Origin: Panopea generosa
Taxonomy: Eukaryota; Mollusca; Bivalvia; Adapedonta; Hiatellidae
Length of the DNA stretch: 64,000 bases
Assembly (NCBI GenBank): GCA_029582155.1
Contig: CM055905.1
Coordinates: forward strand, 65,987,356-66,051,355
Direction: 5' to 3'
Shown here: in pieces, positions 46,523-55,737 of the stretch
Position numbering within the stretch: position 1 is the first letter of the stretch
Layout: every line of letters begins with the position of its first letter
The notes under the pieces: generated by a model
The model's database searches: none
Told to the model about the DNA's origin: nothing
What the model saw: only the letters and a program-made list of their open reading frames with translations
Program-made: the position numbers and the translations under genes

Positions 46523-46988
46523 TTAAAGGGATTATATTGGCATATTACCGTCAATTCCCAGTCCTAAATACACACGCCCAGCATGAAAATACACTTATAA
46601 CTTAGAGATATACGTGTCTTAAGTGTCTAATTGCATAACTTCTTTATTACAAACATTGGGTTTTTGTTTTTGTTTACAATCGCCCTTTCCAACGAACCGT
46701 TTTCAGGTTTCCAATCAATCATTGGATAACATTGTGAAGACTCGTTCCTGATCTCGTTTTCGAGGCTATGTTCGGGAAGTTTACGGAGTTCAATATAAAC
46801 ATTGTGCAATACTTTATTGCGGGACATATTAAAGTTTTGGCCAATATTCAGTTAGTGTTAATTTGATAACTTTCAAGTAATCATAAAGGTTATACGTCAA
46901 TACATAAGCATTATTTTGTGCACACTGCGTACAGGAAAAGTCTGGATTAAAAGCAACTTTGTGTTACTTGCCAATATAATCCCTTTAA
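46523..46988 (+). mobile_element. TTAA-flanked MITE, family M2, copy 2
   Basis: The ends are TTAAAGGGATTATATTGGCA and TGCCAATATAATCCCTTTAA, a perfect 20-bp inverted pair. It is similar to 3591-4099 along its length, including TCGTTCCTGATCTCGTTTTC and TTCGGGAAGTTTACGGAGTT. The minus-strand frame at 46627-46827 corresponds to the one in copy 1 (shared VYIELRKLPE and LENEIRNES). Confidence 0.85.
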
Positions 46989-47868
46989 CAGTACACATGC
47001 ACTTGTTATATTGTTTCATCGAGTATAAAGTAATATTCACTTTTAGTAGATTGATTTATTATGATATCAAATTGTATCTAACACAAGACCCAAAGATCTG
47101 AGAAATTAATCATCCATATTATTTTCCTCAGTTTTGATTGTAGTTGGTGAGAGATTTTCATAAAAAATAATACAGTCTGACCTTTTGTAAAATGTGACCT
47201 TTACAGCCAGTGTTTGAATCGGTAAAACCCATTCATTTGTGTAAGTGAAATGTAGAGATTTCATGTTTGTACAATATACCAGGATTATAAATACAGTGTT
47301 CTGTACGCCATTATTTTCTATATTTGCAGAATGTAGGATTACCTTATATTGTAGTGGAATATGACCTGGATATGCCTGGCACCCTGGTAGATAATTGATC
47401 TGGTATCAACAGAATAAATATAAATATTGTATTGTGGGGTTCAGGTATCATGATATTTTATAAAGGCGGGCCGCATTATTTAATATGGGGTTAAAAAGTT
47501 CTTTTGGGGGATTTTGCAGACTGCTTTACATTGGTTCACATTTTATACTGAAAGTACATTATATTGAAGACTGAAATAAAATAAGATCAGACACAGTCTA
47601 TTTTTTTGCTAGACTGCTTTAATACTTATTACGAAGGTAGTTTCGTATCTTTTTGTATGTAAAATTTTAGACGCAGTCTAATTATTTTATTCGTACACTA
47701 ACCAGTTTGTACCCCTTAGGCGATTTTTAAAACCTTCGATTCTTCAGTATTTCCTAATAATTTATTTCCGGATAAGTTTTACATGTTGTAAATACTTTAT
47801 TTCAACAATTTATCAGCATTTCATCTTTGTTCTAAATTTCCTCGTAGTATACTTCTGTATGGATGAAA

Positions 47869-47870
<2 letters not shown>
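46989..47870. other. Intergenic sequence
   Basis: No feature recognised over about 0.9 kb. Confidence 0.35.

Positions 47871-47921
<51 letters not shown>
47871..47921. repeat. (GT)n microsatellite
   Basis: About 25 uninterrupted GT units. Confidence 0.98.
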
Positions 47922-47924
<3 letters not shown>

Positions 47925-48146
47925 ATTGAAGATAATTAAGTAAATAACTGTGCGAATCGTTATATCTCTTAAAGAGTGGTTTTAGGCCAACTGTGATACT
48001 TTGTATCACAGTTCTCTTGTTAAATTATTAGCGTTTATCTGTATTGCACTGATTGTACATTCTAGGTAGTTGGTCTCAAATTCTTTTTGCTTCAGTGGAA
48101 ATAATTTTTTAATGCCATTTTCAACACATCAAGTCCAGCAACTCCG

Positions 48147-48315
48147 TGATGTAATATACGGCATTATGTCTCATTATCATGCGTCTCTCCCTTGCGGAGA
48201 TGGGGTGTGCTTGAGTACTGGTTAATTCCAGGAAACAGTGGTTAGGTTAACTGATCGTCTGTTAGCCCCTGATGGCATAAAAACGACACTTAATAATCAA
48301 TCAATCGATCAACAC
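48147..48315 (+). mobile_element. SINE-C body fragment
   Basis: CTCCGTGATGTAATATACG, GCTTGAGTACTGGTTAATTCC, GGAAACAGTGGTTAGGTTAA and ATGGCATAAAAACGACACTT follow SINE-C order. The head is missing, and the preceding 48108-48135 is a SINE-B-like tail (AATGCCATTTTCAACACAT, inverted). Confidence 0.7.
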
Positions 48316-48354
48316 ATCCGGGACTTAGTGGAAAACTAGTCTGAGTATACAATG

Positions 48355-48485
48355 AGAAGGGCGAGTTCGATCCCCAGCTGAGTCATACCAAAAACTTGAA
48401 AAATGGGACAAGAAAGCTTCCTCACTTGGCACTCAGCAGCAATGTGACTGAAAAGTTGCTGAAATCGACGCTAAACACTATAAAA
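48355..48485 (+). mobile_element. SINE-A copy with internal deletion
   Basis: Box B (GAGTTCGATCCCC), GAGTCATACCAAAAACTTGAAAA and CTTGGCACTCAGC join directly to the tail AATGTGACTGAAAAGTTGCTGAAATCGACGCTAAAC. About 150 bp of body is lost. Confidence 0.75.
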
Positions 48486-48579
48486 CTAACCAAGGATAAG
48501 TGTCAACTAATTTATTGAAATGTTATTTCTAGTTCCTGCTATTGTACCTTGTGCAAACTTAGTCTAACTTAGTGTACAG

Positions 48580-48760
48580 GGTCGAAGATTCGATCCCCAG
48601 CCGGGTCATACCATAAACTTGAAACATGAAACTATAAGTATCCTTATACCATTGTGTCTGCGGCATGATACTCCAGTGTGGCAACACTTAGAATACTCAC
48701 TGTCTCAAGTAGACACCGTCGCCGCGATATGACTCAAAAATTGTTGATTGCTGAATTGTT
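48580..48760 (+). mobile_element. SINE-A copy, partly deleted
   Basis: Box B (GATTCGATCCCC), GCCGGGTCATACCATAAACTTG, CGGCATGATACTCCAGTGTGG, TGTCTCAAGTAGACACCGTC and ATATGACTCAAAAATTGTTG follow the 33975-34290 reference with a deletion in the middle of the body. Confidence 0.8.
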
Positions 48761-49007
48761 GGTCCTGAATGTTTGACGAGGTGTGGTCCAGGTGTATCTA
48801 CTGATGATGATTACCTATTGATTACAGAACATCCTACAAATGTGTGTATAGGCGTCGTAGTGACAATAATTGTTTATTATTGATCTCACTGGGCTCGTAA
48901 TCTGGATTGATTTTGCAGCTGCCCTCTTCACATACCTTGCCTACTTCAGGTGCATGACTGTATATTACATTTGTTTCGAAGTCAAATCTTCACACAGGTA
49001 CATGATT

Positions 49008-49297
49008 GAATTGATTGAATATTTAGTGTCATTTTTATTCTATCAAGAGCTAACAGACGATAACTATACCACTGTTTCCTGGGATCCTGAAAGGTTTACC
49101 AGTACTCGAGCACACCCCATCTCTGCAAGTCACTGATAACTTTCCCACTTGAATCAGCGATGAAAGATGAATGATAATGAGACACAATGTCGTATATCAA
49201 TCATCACGGAGTCTGTTACTGGGCGGGGATTCGAACTCACTACCCCTGGATTGATAGTCAGATGCGCTACCGGCTGAGCTAATTGGGCCCGGCCAAC
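49008..49297 (-). mobile_element. SINE-C, full-length reference copy
   Basis: On the minus strand the tRNA-like head reads GCCCAATTAGCTCAGCCGGT (box A) and GAGTTCGAATCCCC (box B), followed by a body of about 200 bp (CGTGATGATTGATATACGAC, TGATTCAAGTGGGAAAGTTA, GTGCTCGAGTACTGGTAAAC) and the tail ATGACACTAAATATTCAATC. The head resembles a cellular tRNA of the TAGCTCAG type; the anticodon family was not determined. Confidence 0.8.
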
Positions 49298-49317
49298 ACT
49301 GTTACATCAAATAGGGA

Positions 49318-49455
49318 CTCGTTTCTCAATCGATGTAAAACAAATAAGTTTAAAACTAAACCAGATTTAATCGGGTAATGGTCTAACATACTGCAATCTA
49401 GTTTAGTTTTAAACTTACATGTATTTTACATCAATTGTAAAAACAAATTTTTACA
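49318..49455. mobile_element. Fold-back element with ~36-bp arms
   Basis: ATGTAAAACAAATAAGTTTA and AAACTAAACCAGAT on the left pair with ATCTAGTTTAGTTT and TAAACTTACATGTATTTTACAT on the right, around a loop of about 35 bp. The left side starts GACTCGTTTCTCAATCG, recalling the 'GGTTTCTCGAAAA' outer arm of the 6454-6591 hairpin. Confidence 0.75.
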
Positions 49456-49469
49456 TCTTACTGGAAGAC

Positions 49470-49605
49470 GCTCAAACTTTTTCTAGGTAGAACCAGTACT
49501 AAGCATATGTGGATAAAATGTCTTTGTCAAGGACACCACACAGCCGTGCAGGAGGATCAAACCCATGACCCCCACAATTCTGGGTACGATGCTCTACCAC
49601 TGGTA
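49470..49605 (-). mobile_element. SINE-D copy
   Basis: It aligns with 40575-40735: TAGGTAGAACCAGTACTAAGC, TGTCTTTGTCAAGGACACCACAC, GAGGATCAAACCCATGACC and GATGCTCTACCACT read on plus. Confidence 0.6.
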
Positions 49606-49875
49606 CCAATTTTCTGAAAATTATTTTTCTCTCAGGCAAGAGTTTTCTGGTTAAAAAAACTTGTGGTTGGTTACCCTAAGTGTCTCAGCTTTCTGTCTCA
49701 TACGTGTTTCATGAATGTTTTTTTGTGTGTTTTTTTTTAAAAGTTCCCTTCAGTGGAACCTGGCCCCATTCTCCTCAAATGAAAAGAGAGGGCCCTGTAT
49801 GTGCACCTGAGGTATTCATTTTTCTCCAAAATTTAATCTGGTCATGTGTATTGTTCTTTGTTTTATCCTACAAAA
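49606..49875. other. Intergenic sequence
   Basis: No feature recognised; a short open frame at 49680-49901 has no motif. Confidence 0.3.
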
Positions 49876-49877
49876 TA

Positions 49878-50098
49878 GTTCTCCGTGGTCCAGTGGTCTA
49901 AGACAACGTCTCAAGATCACTGACCTCTCACTGCTAAGGTTGTTCCTCTTGCTCCAAAAACTTTGTGAGAAAGTTTACCAGTTACTGTGGGAGGACGGTG
50001 GTTCTACTCAGATTCATTCTGAGGTCTTCCCTCACCAGTAAAACTGGATATGCCATATATAACCTGAATTGTGTTGAAAAAGGTGTTAAACAAAATTC
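49878..50098 (+). mobile_element. SINE-B, complete copy
   Basis: The head GTGGTCCAGTGGTCTAAGAC with CTCAAGATCACTGACCTCTC (long variable arm) and a degraded box B is followed by AAAAACTTTGTGAGAAAG, GGACGGTGGTTCTACTCAG, CCAGTAAAACTGGATATGCC and the tail GTGTTGAAAAAGGTGTTAAA. Confidence 0.8.
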
Positions 50099-50495
50099 AA
50101 ATTTGTTTTTATCCTACATTTAACACAGAAAAGAGAATTCATGACAATTGAACCTAATTCCTGACTTAAAGTTCATGTAAAATGAATTGCATCTCTCACA
50201 CCACCATTATATTTGCATAAAATATTCGGTGGTAACTTTCTACAATCAGGGAATGGGGGTGGGTCGCGTCAATAGGGGAAAATAGTATCATAATGATGAT
50301 AAAATTTTAAAACATAATGTAAATCATACATAAGTATGCAGTGGTTTTTTTTTCGGCCATTTTTATAGCCGTTATTGGGTCATATTCCCAATGGCAAATA
50401 GTATCTTTTTTTCCCAATTGAATGGTAAAAATTCCCAATTGACAGCTTCAAAAATGTAAATTGAAACTTGCCATACTTCCTTGATAAAATAAAGA
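50099..50495. other. AT-rich intergenic sequence
   Basis: No feature recognised. Confidence 0.3.
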
Positions 50496-50499
50496 ATTT

Positions 50500-50700
50500 A
50501 GCTTTCCCCATTCTGAATTTAGTATGACATTGATTATTTAATTAAATGGCCTGATAAGCAAGTGTACACTTTTTATAAATATATAAATTATAAATATATT
50601 TAATGCAAAAAAATTTCCCAATGTTAATGAAAATGCCGCTAAAATTCCCAATTCTAAGGGTATGGGTCATTTTCCCAAAATGGTGAAAAAAAAACACTGG
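50500..50700 (+). repeat. Dispersed repeat, second copy of the 8445-8640 type
   Basis: TTCTGAATTTAGTATGACATT, GCAAGTGTACAC, CCCAATGTTAATGAAAA and GGGTATGGGTCAT match the 8.4 kb copy in order. Confidence 0.7.
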
Positions 50701-50921
50701 TATGTTTAAAATGGTTTACAGGTCAACATCCATGTTGTTCATTGTTCAAAAATGTTAAACTGGCATAAATTATTAAAACTGTAATTACTACTTAAAAAAA
50801 TATATTTAAACTTTTTTTATTTAGGCAAAATTTTTTCTTACACTAGGAGAAAAAAACCCACATGCTTTGGGGCAGGGGAATGGGGACAATAAAACATGGG
50901 GTAAAAAACATAACACTGGTA

Positions 50922-51122
50922 TGGCCATAATAAATGAATTGCTAGATTATCATCCACGCCTGCCCCCTAATTTTCATGCTGCCTGACTCTTTTTATTTTC
51001 AAAAAAAATAAAATTAAAAACCTCAAAAATTTTAAAAATAAAATAAAAAACAAAATCCTCCCGCCCTCCTCGTTTTTAAGAAAAATTTGGATGAAAATGT
51101 AGCAATTAATTTATAATGGCCT
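50922..51122 (+). mobile_element. MITE family M5, complete copy
   Basis: The termini GGCCATAATAAATGAATTGC and GCAATTAATTTATAATGGCC form a long inverted repeat with the adjacent AGATTATCATCC / GGATGAAAATGT arms. The centre contains a TTTTTATTTTC run and CCTCCCGCCCTCCTCG. TA flanks suggest a Tc1/mariner-type mobilising enzyme (inference). Confidence 0.8.
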
Positions 51123-51185
51123 AATTAACACTGGTTATTAATACTAGTTATTCCGGAAATAAATAAATCACTTTAATATAAAGTA

Positions 51186-51415
51186 TTAACCCTTTACTTC
51201 ATAGATACGCGTTTTACCGCACCAGTCACAGAAGGTCTTTGAAAACAGTGCAGGAAGAGTTCAGATTGCTCGTAACAAGCAATCTGAACACTTCCTGCAC
51301 TGTTTTCCACTCTGTCAGTTAATATAAACATAATTCACCCATTGCTGATATATGGTGAATTATTGCTTTCAATATTAGAGGTGTCCAAAGGCGTCATTAT
51401 GAAGTAAAGGGTTAA
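51186..51415 (+). mobile_element. TTAA-MITE family M3, complete copy
   Basis: TTAACCCTTTACTTCATA and TATGAAGTAAAGGGTTAA are near-perfect 18-bp inverted repeats with TTAA at both ends, as in piggyBac-type elements. An internal hairpin pairs CAGTGCAGGAAGAGTTCAGATTG with CAATCTGAACACTTCCTGCACTG around 51253-51302. The subterminal GAGGTGTCCAAAGGCGTC is the unit expanded at 7.1-7.4 kb. Confidence 0.85.
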
Positions 51416-51444
51416 GGCATGAAAATTGAAGAAAAAGAGAAGTT

Positions 51445-51650
51445 AGTTTCTACTTCTTCCTCCAGTTCTGTAGGTTCGAGTCCCGCTCGCTCCAAAAACT
51501 TTTAGGTGAGAATGTTTGCCAGTTACTTGCGGAAGGATGGCCATTCTACTCAGATTCATTCGGAGACCTTCCTCCACCAATAAAATTGGATATGCCATAT
51601 AGAACCCAAATTGTGTTGAAAATGGCGTTGAGCTCCGTTCATAAAAAGAA
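51445..51650 (+). mobile_element. SINE-B copy
   Basis: Box B is a clean GGTTCGAGTCCCGC at 51472. The body (AAAAACTTTTAGGTGAGAA, TTACTTGCGGAAGGATGG) and tail (AATTGTGTTGAAAATGGCGTT) follow. The first half of the head is diverged. Confidence 0.8.
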
Positions 51651-51659
51651 AATCAGTCT

Positions 51660-52330
51660 GTCCTGAGTATTAAATTCAAGGGTGATAATAGCGCAGTGGA
51701 GTAGCAAAACATCTTTCATGAGTCAGATTTCCCAAAATAGATTCCACATCCTGATGTTCAGTTATTTTTTCTCGAATCACAAGACCACTTGATTTACGCA
51801 TTGTCTCTACACACTACACTCTTCGTTAGCTTTGACAAAATAGCCACACTTAAAATATTGACTCAGCGTGGAATTGCATCACAGCGTCTCAGACAAATTC
51901 TTCGACAACTCCCGGAGACAATCATTTTCGTCGTGATCACAAAGCAGAGATGCTTCTCTATGACAAAGCCGCGTCTTTAATGAAAGTAATTCCGCAAAAA
52001 AATTGTGACTAAATTTCCACGGAGACGAGATCAAAGGAAATTTAAAGAACTTTGCTAAAATTATGCATTCCTATGATTGGGTCTTGTTTTAATGAGTTTT
52101 TTGTTGTAATTATTGGGAATTTTAATGTTGCCCTGTACGGGATTAATTAAAACTCTTTTGATCTGAAAGCTTGACAAATGGCGACATTTTGTATTAGGAC
52201 ACTAGTCTGTGTCTTTTCTTCCATTAGGCACAATCATTTTGTTTTTAGATGAATTTTTAAAGGTGATTTTTTATAGTGAACATTTTTTTTTCAGTCTTCC
52301 CTTAGCTTGTTCTTTCGGATTAACATCACA
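51660..52330. other. Unique sequence upstream of the EGF-gene start exon
   Basis: 51690-52160 is free of the window's repeats and less AT-rich. It lies 0.7-1.2 kb upstream of the first coding exon of the EGF gene and may contain its promoter or a 5' non-coding exon. A small open frame (51789-51980) has no recognised motif. No TATA box at a defined distance is evident. Confidence 0.35.
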
Positions 52331-52339
52331 TTGTGTGTG

Positions 52340-52465
52340 TTAAATGTTGTGTTCAATCCCTGGTCAAGTGATAAATAAAGACTTGACAAAATGGTATTAG
52401 AATCTTCGTTTCTTGGCGTTCAGCAATTGGAGGATAGTTCTAGGTCTGGTTACTTGCAGAAGAAC
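52340..52465 (+). mobile_element. SINE-A 5' fragment
   Basis: Box-B-like GTTCAATCCCTGG, AAAGACTTGACAAAATGGTATTAGAA, TTGGCGTTCAGC and GGATAGTTCTAGGTCTGGT follow SINE-A; the sequence then switches to SINE-B-like TTACTTGCAGAAGAACGG. Confidence 0.65.
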
Positions 52466-52649
52466 GGTGCAAAAAAAAATAAAACTCCATGGTGCTGAAC
52501 AATAATCAGGCTATGAATGTTTAATGTTAATTACAAAATTTTAATTAGTAACATTTGAAGTTTTAATTGATTTAAGCGTTATTAATTACATGATGCCTAA
52601 TTACTGTGAACAGTGACTGAATCTTTAAATTTTAATTTTTTTTTTATGC

Positions 52650-52812
52650 GAATGGGGTTTAACGCCTTTTTAACACATTCATTGTTATAAACAGCATTAT
52701 CCAGATTTAGTGGTAAAGGAAGACACCAGAATCGGAGTAGAACCCCCGTCCTCCCGCAAGTGACTGGATATGCCATATATAGCCTGAAATGTGTTAAAAC
52801 CCAATTTGAAAG
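52650..52812. mobile_element. SINE-B inverted composite just upstream of the EGF-gene exon
   Basis: 52650-52755 is a minus-strand SINE-B 3' half (GGGGTTTAACGCC, GGAAGACACCAGAATC, GTCCTCCCGCAAGTGAC read on plus). 52763-52812 is a plus-strand 3' end (CTGGATATGCCATATATAGCC, GAAATGTGTTAAAACCC). The putative acceptor of the coding exon follows 27 bp later. Confidence 0.7.
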
Positions 52813-52839
52813 TAAATTTTTTTAATATGAATGTTTCAG

Positions 52840-52980
52840 ACAACGTTGTGAGGTTGCGGATCACTGAATGATTGTATCAACATCTCGAAGAATGAGGACG
52901 ACAATGTCAGAGACCCCCCAGGATGGTTAGACAGAAAATCAACGAGAGATATAGACTTTACCTACTGATTTTCATCTCAG
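52840..52980 (+). CDS. EGF-repeat protein, start exon with signal peptide (CDS 52923-52980)
   Basis: The exon is bounded by a possible acceptor (ATGTTTCAG/A at 52839/52840) and a strong donor (CTCAG/GTGAGTAA at 52980). The ATG at 52923 opens MVRQKINERYRLYLLIFIS and ends in phase 1 with a single G. The next exon at 59697 starts with GA, completing a Gly and giving ERYRLYLLIFISGLNVCLC before QNACEPNPC. This makes a textbook secretory signal: a basic n-region, then a hydrophobic core, with cleavage likely near the first EGF cysteine. An out-of-frame upstream ORF (ATG 52868, TAG 52928-52930) overlaps the start by a few bases and could lower translation. Whether 52840 is a true splice acceptor or lies within a longer first exon is uncertain. 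Confidence 0.7.
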
Positions 52981-53010
52981 GTGAGTAACAGTTGCAAACA
53001 GTTTTGGGTT

Positions 53011-53192
53011 AGGCCATAATAAATTAATTGCTAGATTATCATCCCCGCCTGCCCCCTAATTTTCATGCCACCCGCAACCTTTTTATTTTCATAAAAAAAA
53101 TCAATAAATAAATAAAAATAAAAAATCCTCCTGCCCTCCCCGTTTTTAAGAAAAATTTGGATGATAATCTAGCAATTAATTTATAATGGCCT
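53011..53192 (+). mobile_element. MITE family M5, complete copy
   Basis: GGCCATAATAAATTAATTGC at the left and GCAATTAATTTATAATGGCC at the right, each extended by AGATTATCATCC or its complement, make inverted arms of about 34 bp with one mismatch. It is flanked by TTA/TA. Confidence 0.85.
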
Positions 53193-53471
53193 TAAGTGTA
53201 CTGTTATTTTGAAATTTGGAACTATATGATATAAGGTTTTTAATTGATTTTTAATTATAATTCAAATAATTGTAATTACAATTATAATTGATTTCAATAG
53301 TATTTTGTCATAATGTGTTACCTTCTGTAAATAAAGATAATTATTTTTTTTTAATGGTGGAGTCAGTCAAACAAATTTGTAATTATTAAAAACCTCTTAC
53401 ATGTTATATTTGGTCTCAAATTTCAAAATAAGCGTGTAATTCACACTTCCTGATTTACGAGGCTTTAATAA

Positions 53472-53690
53472 TGATTGATTGAATATTTTAGTGTCATTTT
53501 TATGCCATTGAGGGCTTACAGACGATCAGTTAACTAACCACTTTCCTGGGATTAACTGGTACTTGAGTACAGCCCATTTTCGCAAGCGACTGATAACTTT
53601 CCCACTTGAATCAGTGGTGAGAGACAAATGATAATGAGACAAAATATCTTATATTAATCATCACGGAGACTGGAGTCGGGCGGGGGAACT
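53472..53690 (-). mobile_element. SINE-C copy
   Basis: ATTGATTGAATATTTTAGTGTC, GGGATTAACTGGTACTTGAG, GATAACTTTCCCACTTGAATC and ATCATCACGGAGACTGGAG read on plus as inverted SINE-C. The head is truncated at CGGGCGGGG. Confidence 0.8.
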
Positions 53691-53699
53691 TTAATAATA

Positions 53700-53943
53700 A
53701 AAAAATTAATCGGGTTTAATGCCATTTTCAACACATTTCATATTATATATGGCATATCCAGTTTTACTGGTGGAGGAAGACCTCAGAATGAGTCAGATTG
53801 AATAGAACCACTGTCCTTCCGCGAGTAACTGGAAACTTTCTCACATAAAGTTTTTGGAGCAAGTGGGACTCAAACCTACAACCTTAGTGGTGAGTGGTAA
53901 GTGATCTTGAGACGGCGCCTTAGACCACTCGGCCACTGAGGAC
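53700..53943 (-). mobile_element. SINE-B, full-length reference copy
   Basis: On the minus strand the head reads CAGTGGCCGAGTGGTCTAAG then GCGCCGTCTCAAGATCACTT, with a long variable arm and box B GGTTTGAGTCCC. The CCGAGNGGTCTAAGGCG start and long variable arm resemble tRNA-Leu. The body (GAAAGTTTCCAGTTACTCGC, GGTCTTCCTCCACCAGTAAA) and tail (TTGAAAATGGCATTAAACCC) are complete. Confidence 0.85.
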
Positions 53944-54350
53944 CCAAGCAATTAATTCATTATTCAATATATTGTTTTGTTTGTTGTTCAGTTTTCAGTT
54001 TATATATACTGTTTATGATGAACCATACCCCAGTCTGTTCCTTCATGGATATTGACATAGCTGTGCCCATGTGTGTGTTGGGGATTATCTTCAATATTTG
54101 CTGACACTGCCTCAGATGGCCAATTATGGAGATTTTTTCCTGCATTTCACTTTAATAACACTAATATTTATACAGTTATATGTAAATCTGGCTAATACAT
54201 GTACATTTAGATTTGTTGTTAATTTCATTTTTTTATTATTAGCTGTTTCTTTCCTGTCCGCAGAAACATGTATTGCAATTTTTTGTTGTTATTTTAAATG
54301 TTTTTATTTTGTTATATAAAGAGCGAAAACTAAACACATGGTAAAGCCAT

Positions 54351-54523
54351 TAGGCCATAATAAATTAATTGCTAGATTATCATCCCCGGCCACCACCTAA
54401 TTTTCATGCCGCCCGACCATTTTTATTGTCATAAAAATAAAATAAAAAAAAAAATTCCTCCTGCTCTCCCCGTTTTTAGGAAAAATTTGGATGATAATCT
54501 AGCAATTAATTTATAATGGCCTT
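54351..54523 (+). mobile_element. MITE family M5, complete copy
   Basis: GGCCATAATAAATTAATTGC ... GCAATTAATTTATAATGGCC with AGATTATCATCC arms; immediately followed by another M5-related element. Confidence 0.85.
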
Positions 54524-54780
54524 ATAGATTAATTGCTAGATTCTCATACATTTTTTTCTTAAAAATGGGGAGGGGTGGTGGTGGTGGGGTGGGGGGGAGA
54601 GAGTTTTATTATTTATATAATCTTTCATGACTTTATTTTTAAAACACAATATTTTTTTATTTATTTTTATACAATGTATATATATTTTTTTTATATTAAA
54701 ATAAAAAGGGTCAGGGCAACATGAAAATAAGGGCTCGGGCAGGGATGAATTTAATCAAGCAATTGATTTATAATGGCCTA
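54524..54780 (-). mobile_element. MITE family M5, diverged inverted copy
   Basis: TAGATTAATTGCTAGATT opens the element, and AATAAAAAGGGTCAGGGC then AATTGATTTATAATGGCC close it, like the 46351-46503 orientation. A G-rich GGGGAGGGGTGGTGG insert and AT-rich filler lengthen the centre. It adjoins the previous copy. Confidence 0.7.
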
Positions 54781-54904
54781 ACCTACCTGCTACCCACTTC
54801 TAAAATCCTGGAAGTTTCCAACAAAATCCCAGTGTAAATGCACCACACCCGTATTACATTCATGTTTGATAATTCCTCGGTAATCTCTGTAACTAAATGG
54901 GGGT

Positions 54905-55125
54905 CCGTGAGGTCAAGTGAACTAACGTGTCATCTCAAGATCACGTACCTCCCATTGCTCGAGTCCCGCTTGCTCCAAAAACTTTATGAGAAAGTTTGCT
55001 ATTTACTCGCGGAAGGACGGTGGTTCTTCTCAGGTCCATTCTGAAGTCTTCTTCCACCGATAAAACTGGATATGCCATATATAACAGGAAATATGTTGAA
55101 AATGGCGTTAAATCCCATTCAAAAA
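54905..55125 (+). mobile_element. SINE-B copy
   Basis: CGTGAGGTCAAGTGAACTAAC with CTCAAGATCACGTACCTCCC, then CGAGTCCCGCTTGCTCC, TTACTCGCGGAAGGACGGTGG, CGATAAAACTGGATATGCC and TGTTGAAAATGGCGTTAAA. Confidence 0.8.
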
Positions 55126-55149
55126 CAAAACAAACAAAAAATGGTCGAA

Positions 55150-55345
55150 GGTGGACTGTTAAGGTTGTCTGTTCATGCCCAGCTTGGTCTAAACACTTCA
55201 TGAAAAAGTGTGTCATTTGCATTTTTTGTACTTGTGGGAGGACATAGGTTCTACTCATATTTGAGTATTCATAGATGCATCTTTCAACCAATAGATATAT
55301 AACCATGTATAACCTGTACCGTGTTGGAAACAGCATCCAAACAAA
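55150..55345 (+). mobile_element. SINE-B-related diverged copy
   Basis: TTAAGGTTGTCTGTTCATGCCC (box B remnant), ACTTCATGAAAAAGTG, GGGAGGACATAGGTTCTACTC and the tail ACCGTGTTGGAAACAGCATC keep the SINE-B order at low identity. Confidence 0.5.
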
Positions 55346-55529
55346 ATTTGACAAAAAATACAAAACAAAAAGAACTCTCTCATTCTTTTTTTCAGACATT
55401 TGTCCGTGTATTGTCAAGAGAATACACGTGATATGTTTCCCACAATATAAGATGCGTGTTGTGGTTAAACCCTCCGTTGGGCTACATGAGTAATTAGGGA
55501 TCAATGAGGCCGTCGTTGTATGGCATGTT

Positions 55530-55735
55530 GTGATGTATGGTATTTAGAATCGTGGCTGTCTGTCAATGACACATGTTCTGTGGTATTTAAAATTGTGGCT
55601 GTCAGTCAATGACACGTTGTGTTCCGTGGTATTTAGAATTGTGGCTGTCGGTCGATGACACTGTTCCGTGGTATTTAGAATTGTGACTATTGGTCAATGA
55701 CACGTTGTGTTCCGTGGTATTAAGCAGGTTGTGTC
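55530..55735. repeat. ~45-bp tandem repeat, five units
   Basis: TTCCGTGGTATTTAGAATTG followed by TGGCTGTCGGTCAATGACAC recurs with spacings of 42-47 bp (landmarks near 55541, 55584, 55630, 55672, 55719). It runs straight into the 55-bp satellite. Confidence 0.85.
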
Positions 55736-55737
55736 AT

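Noticed and set aside
53850-53943. Possible tRNA-Leu gene on the minus strand
   Set aside because: It is the head of SINE-B, followed by the SINE body and tail; the arms are degraded.
54941-55504. 187-codon minus-strand frame
   Set aside because: It is mostly the antisense of two SINE-B copies; no conserved motif, and a chance open reading is more likely.
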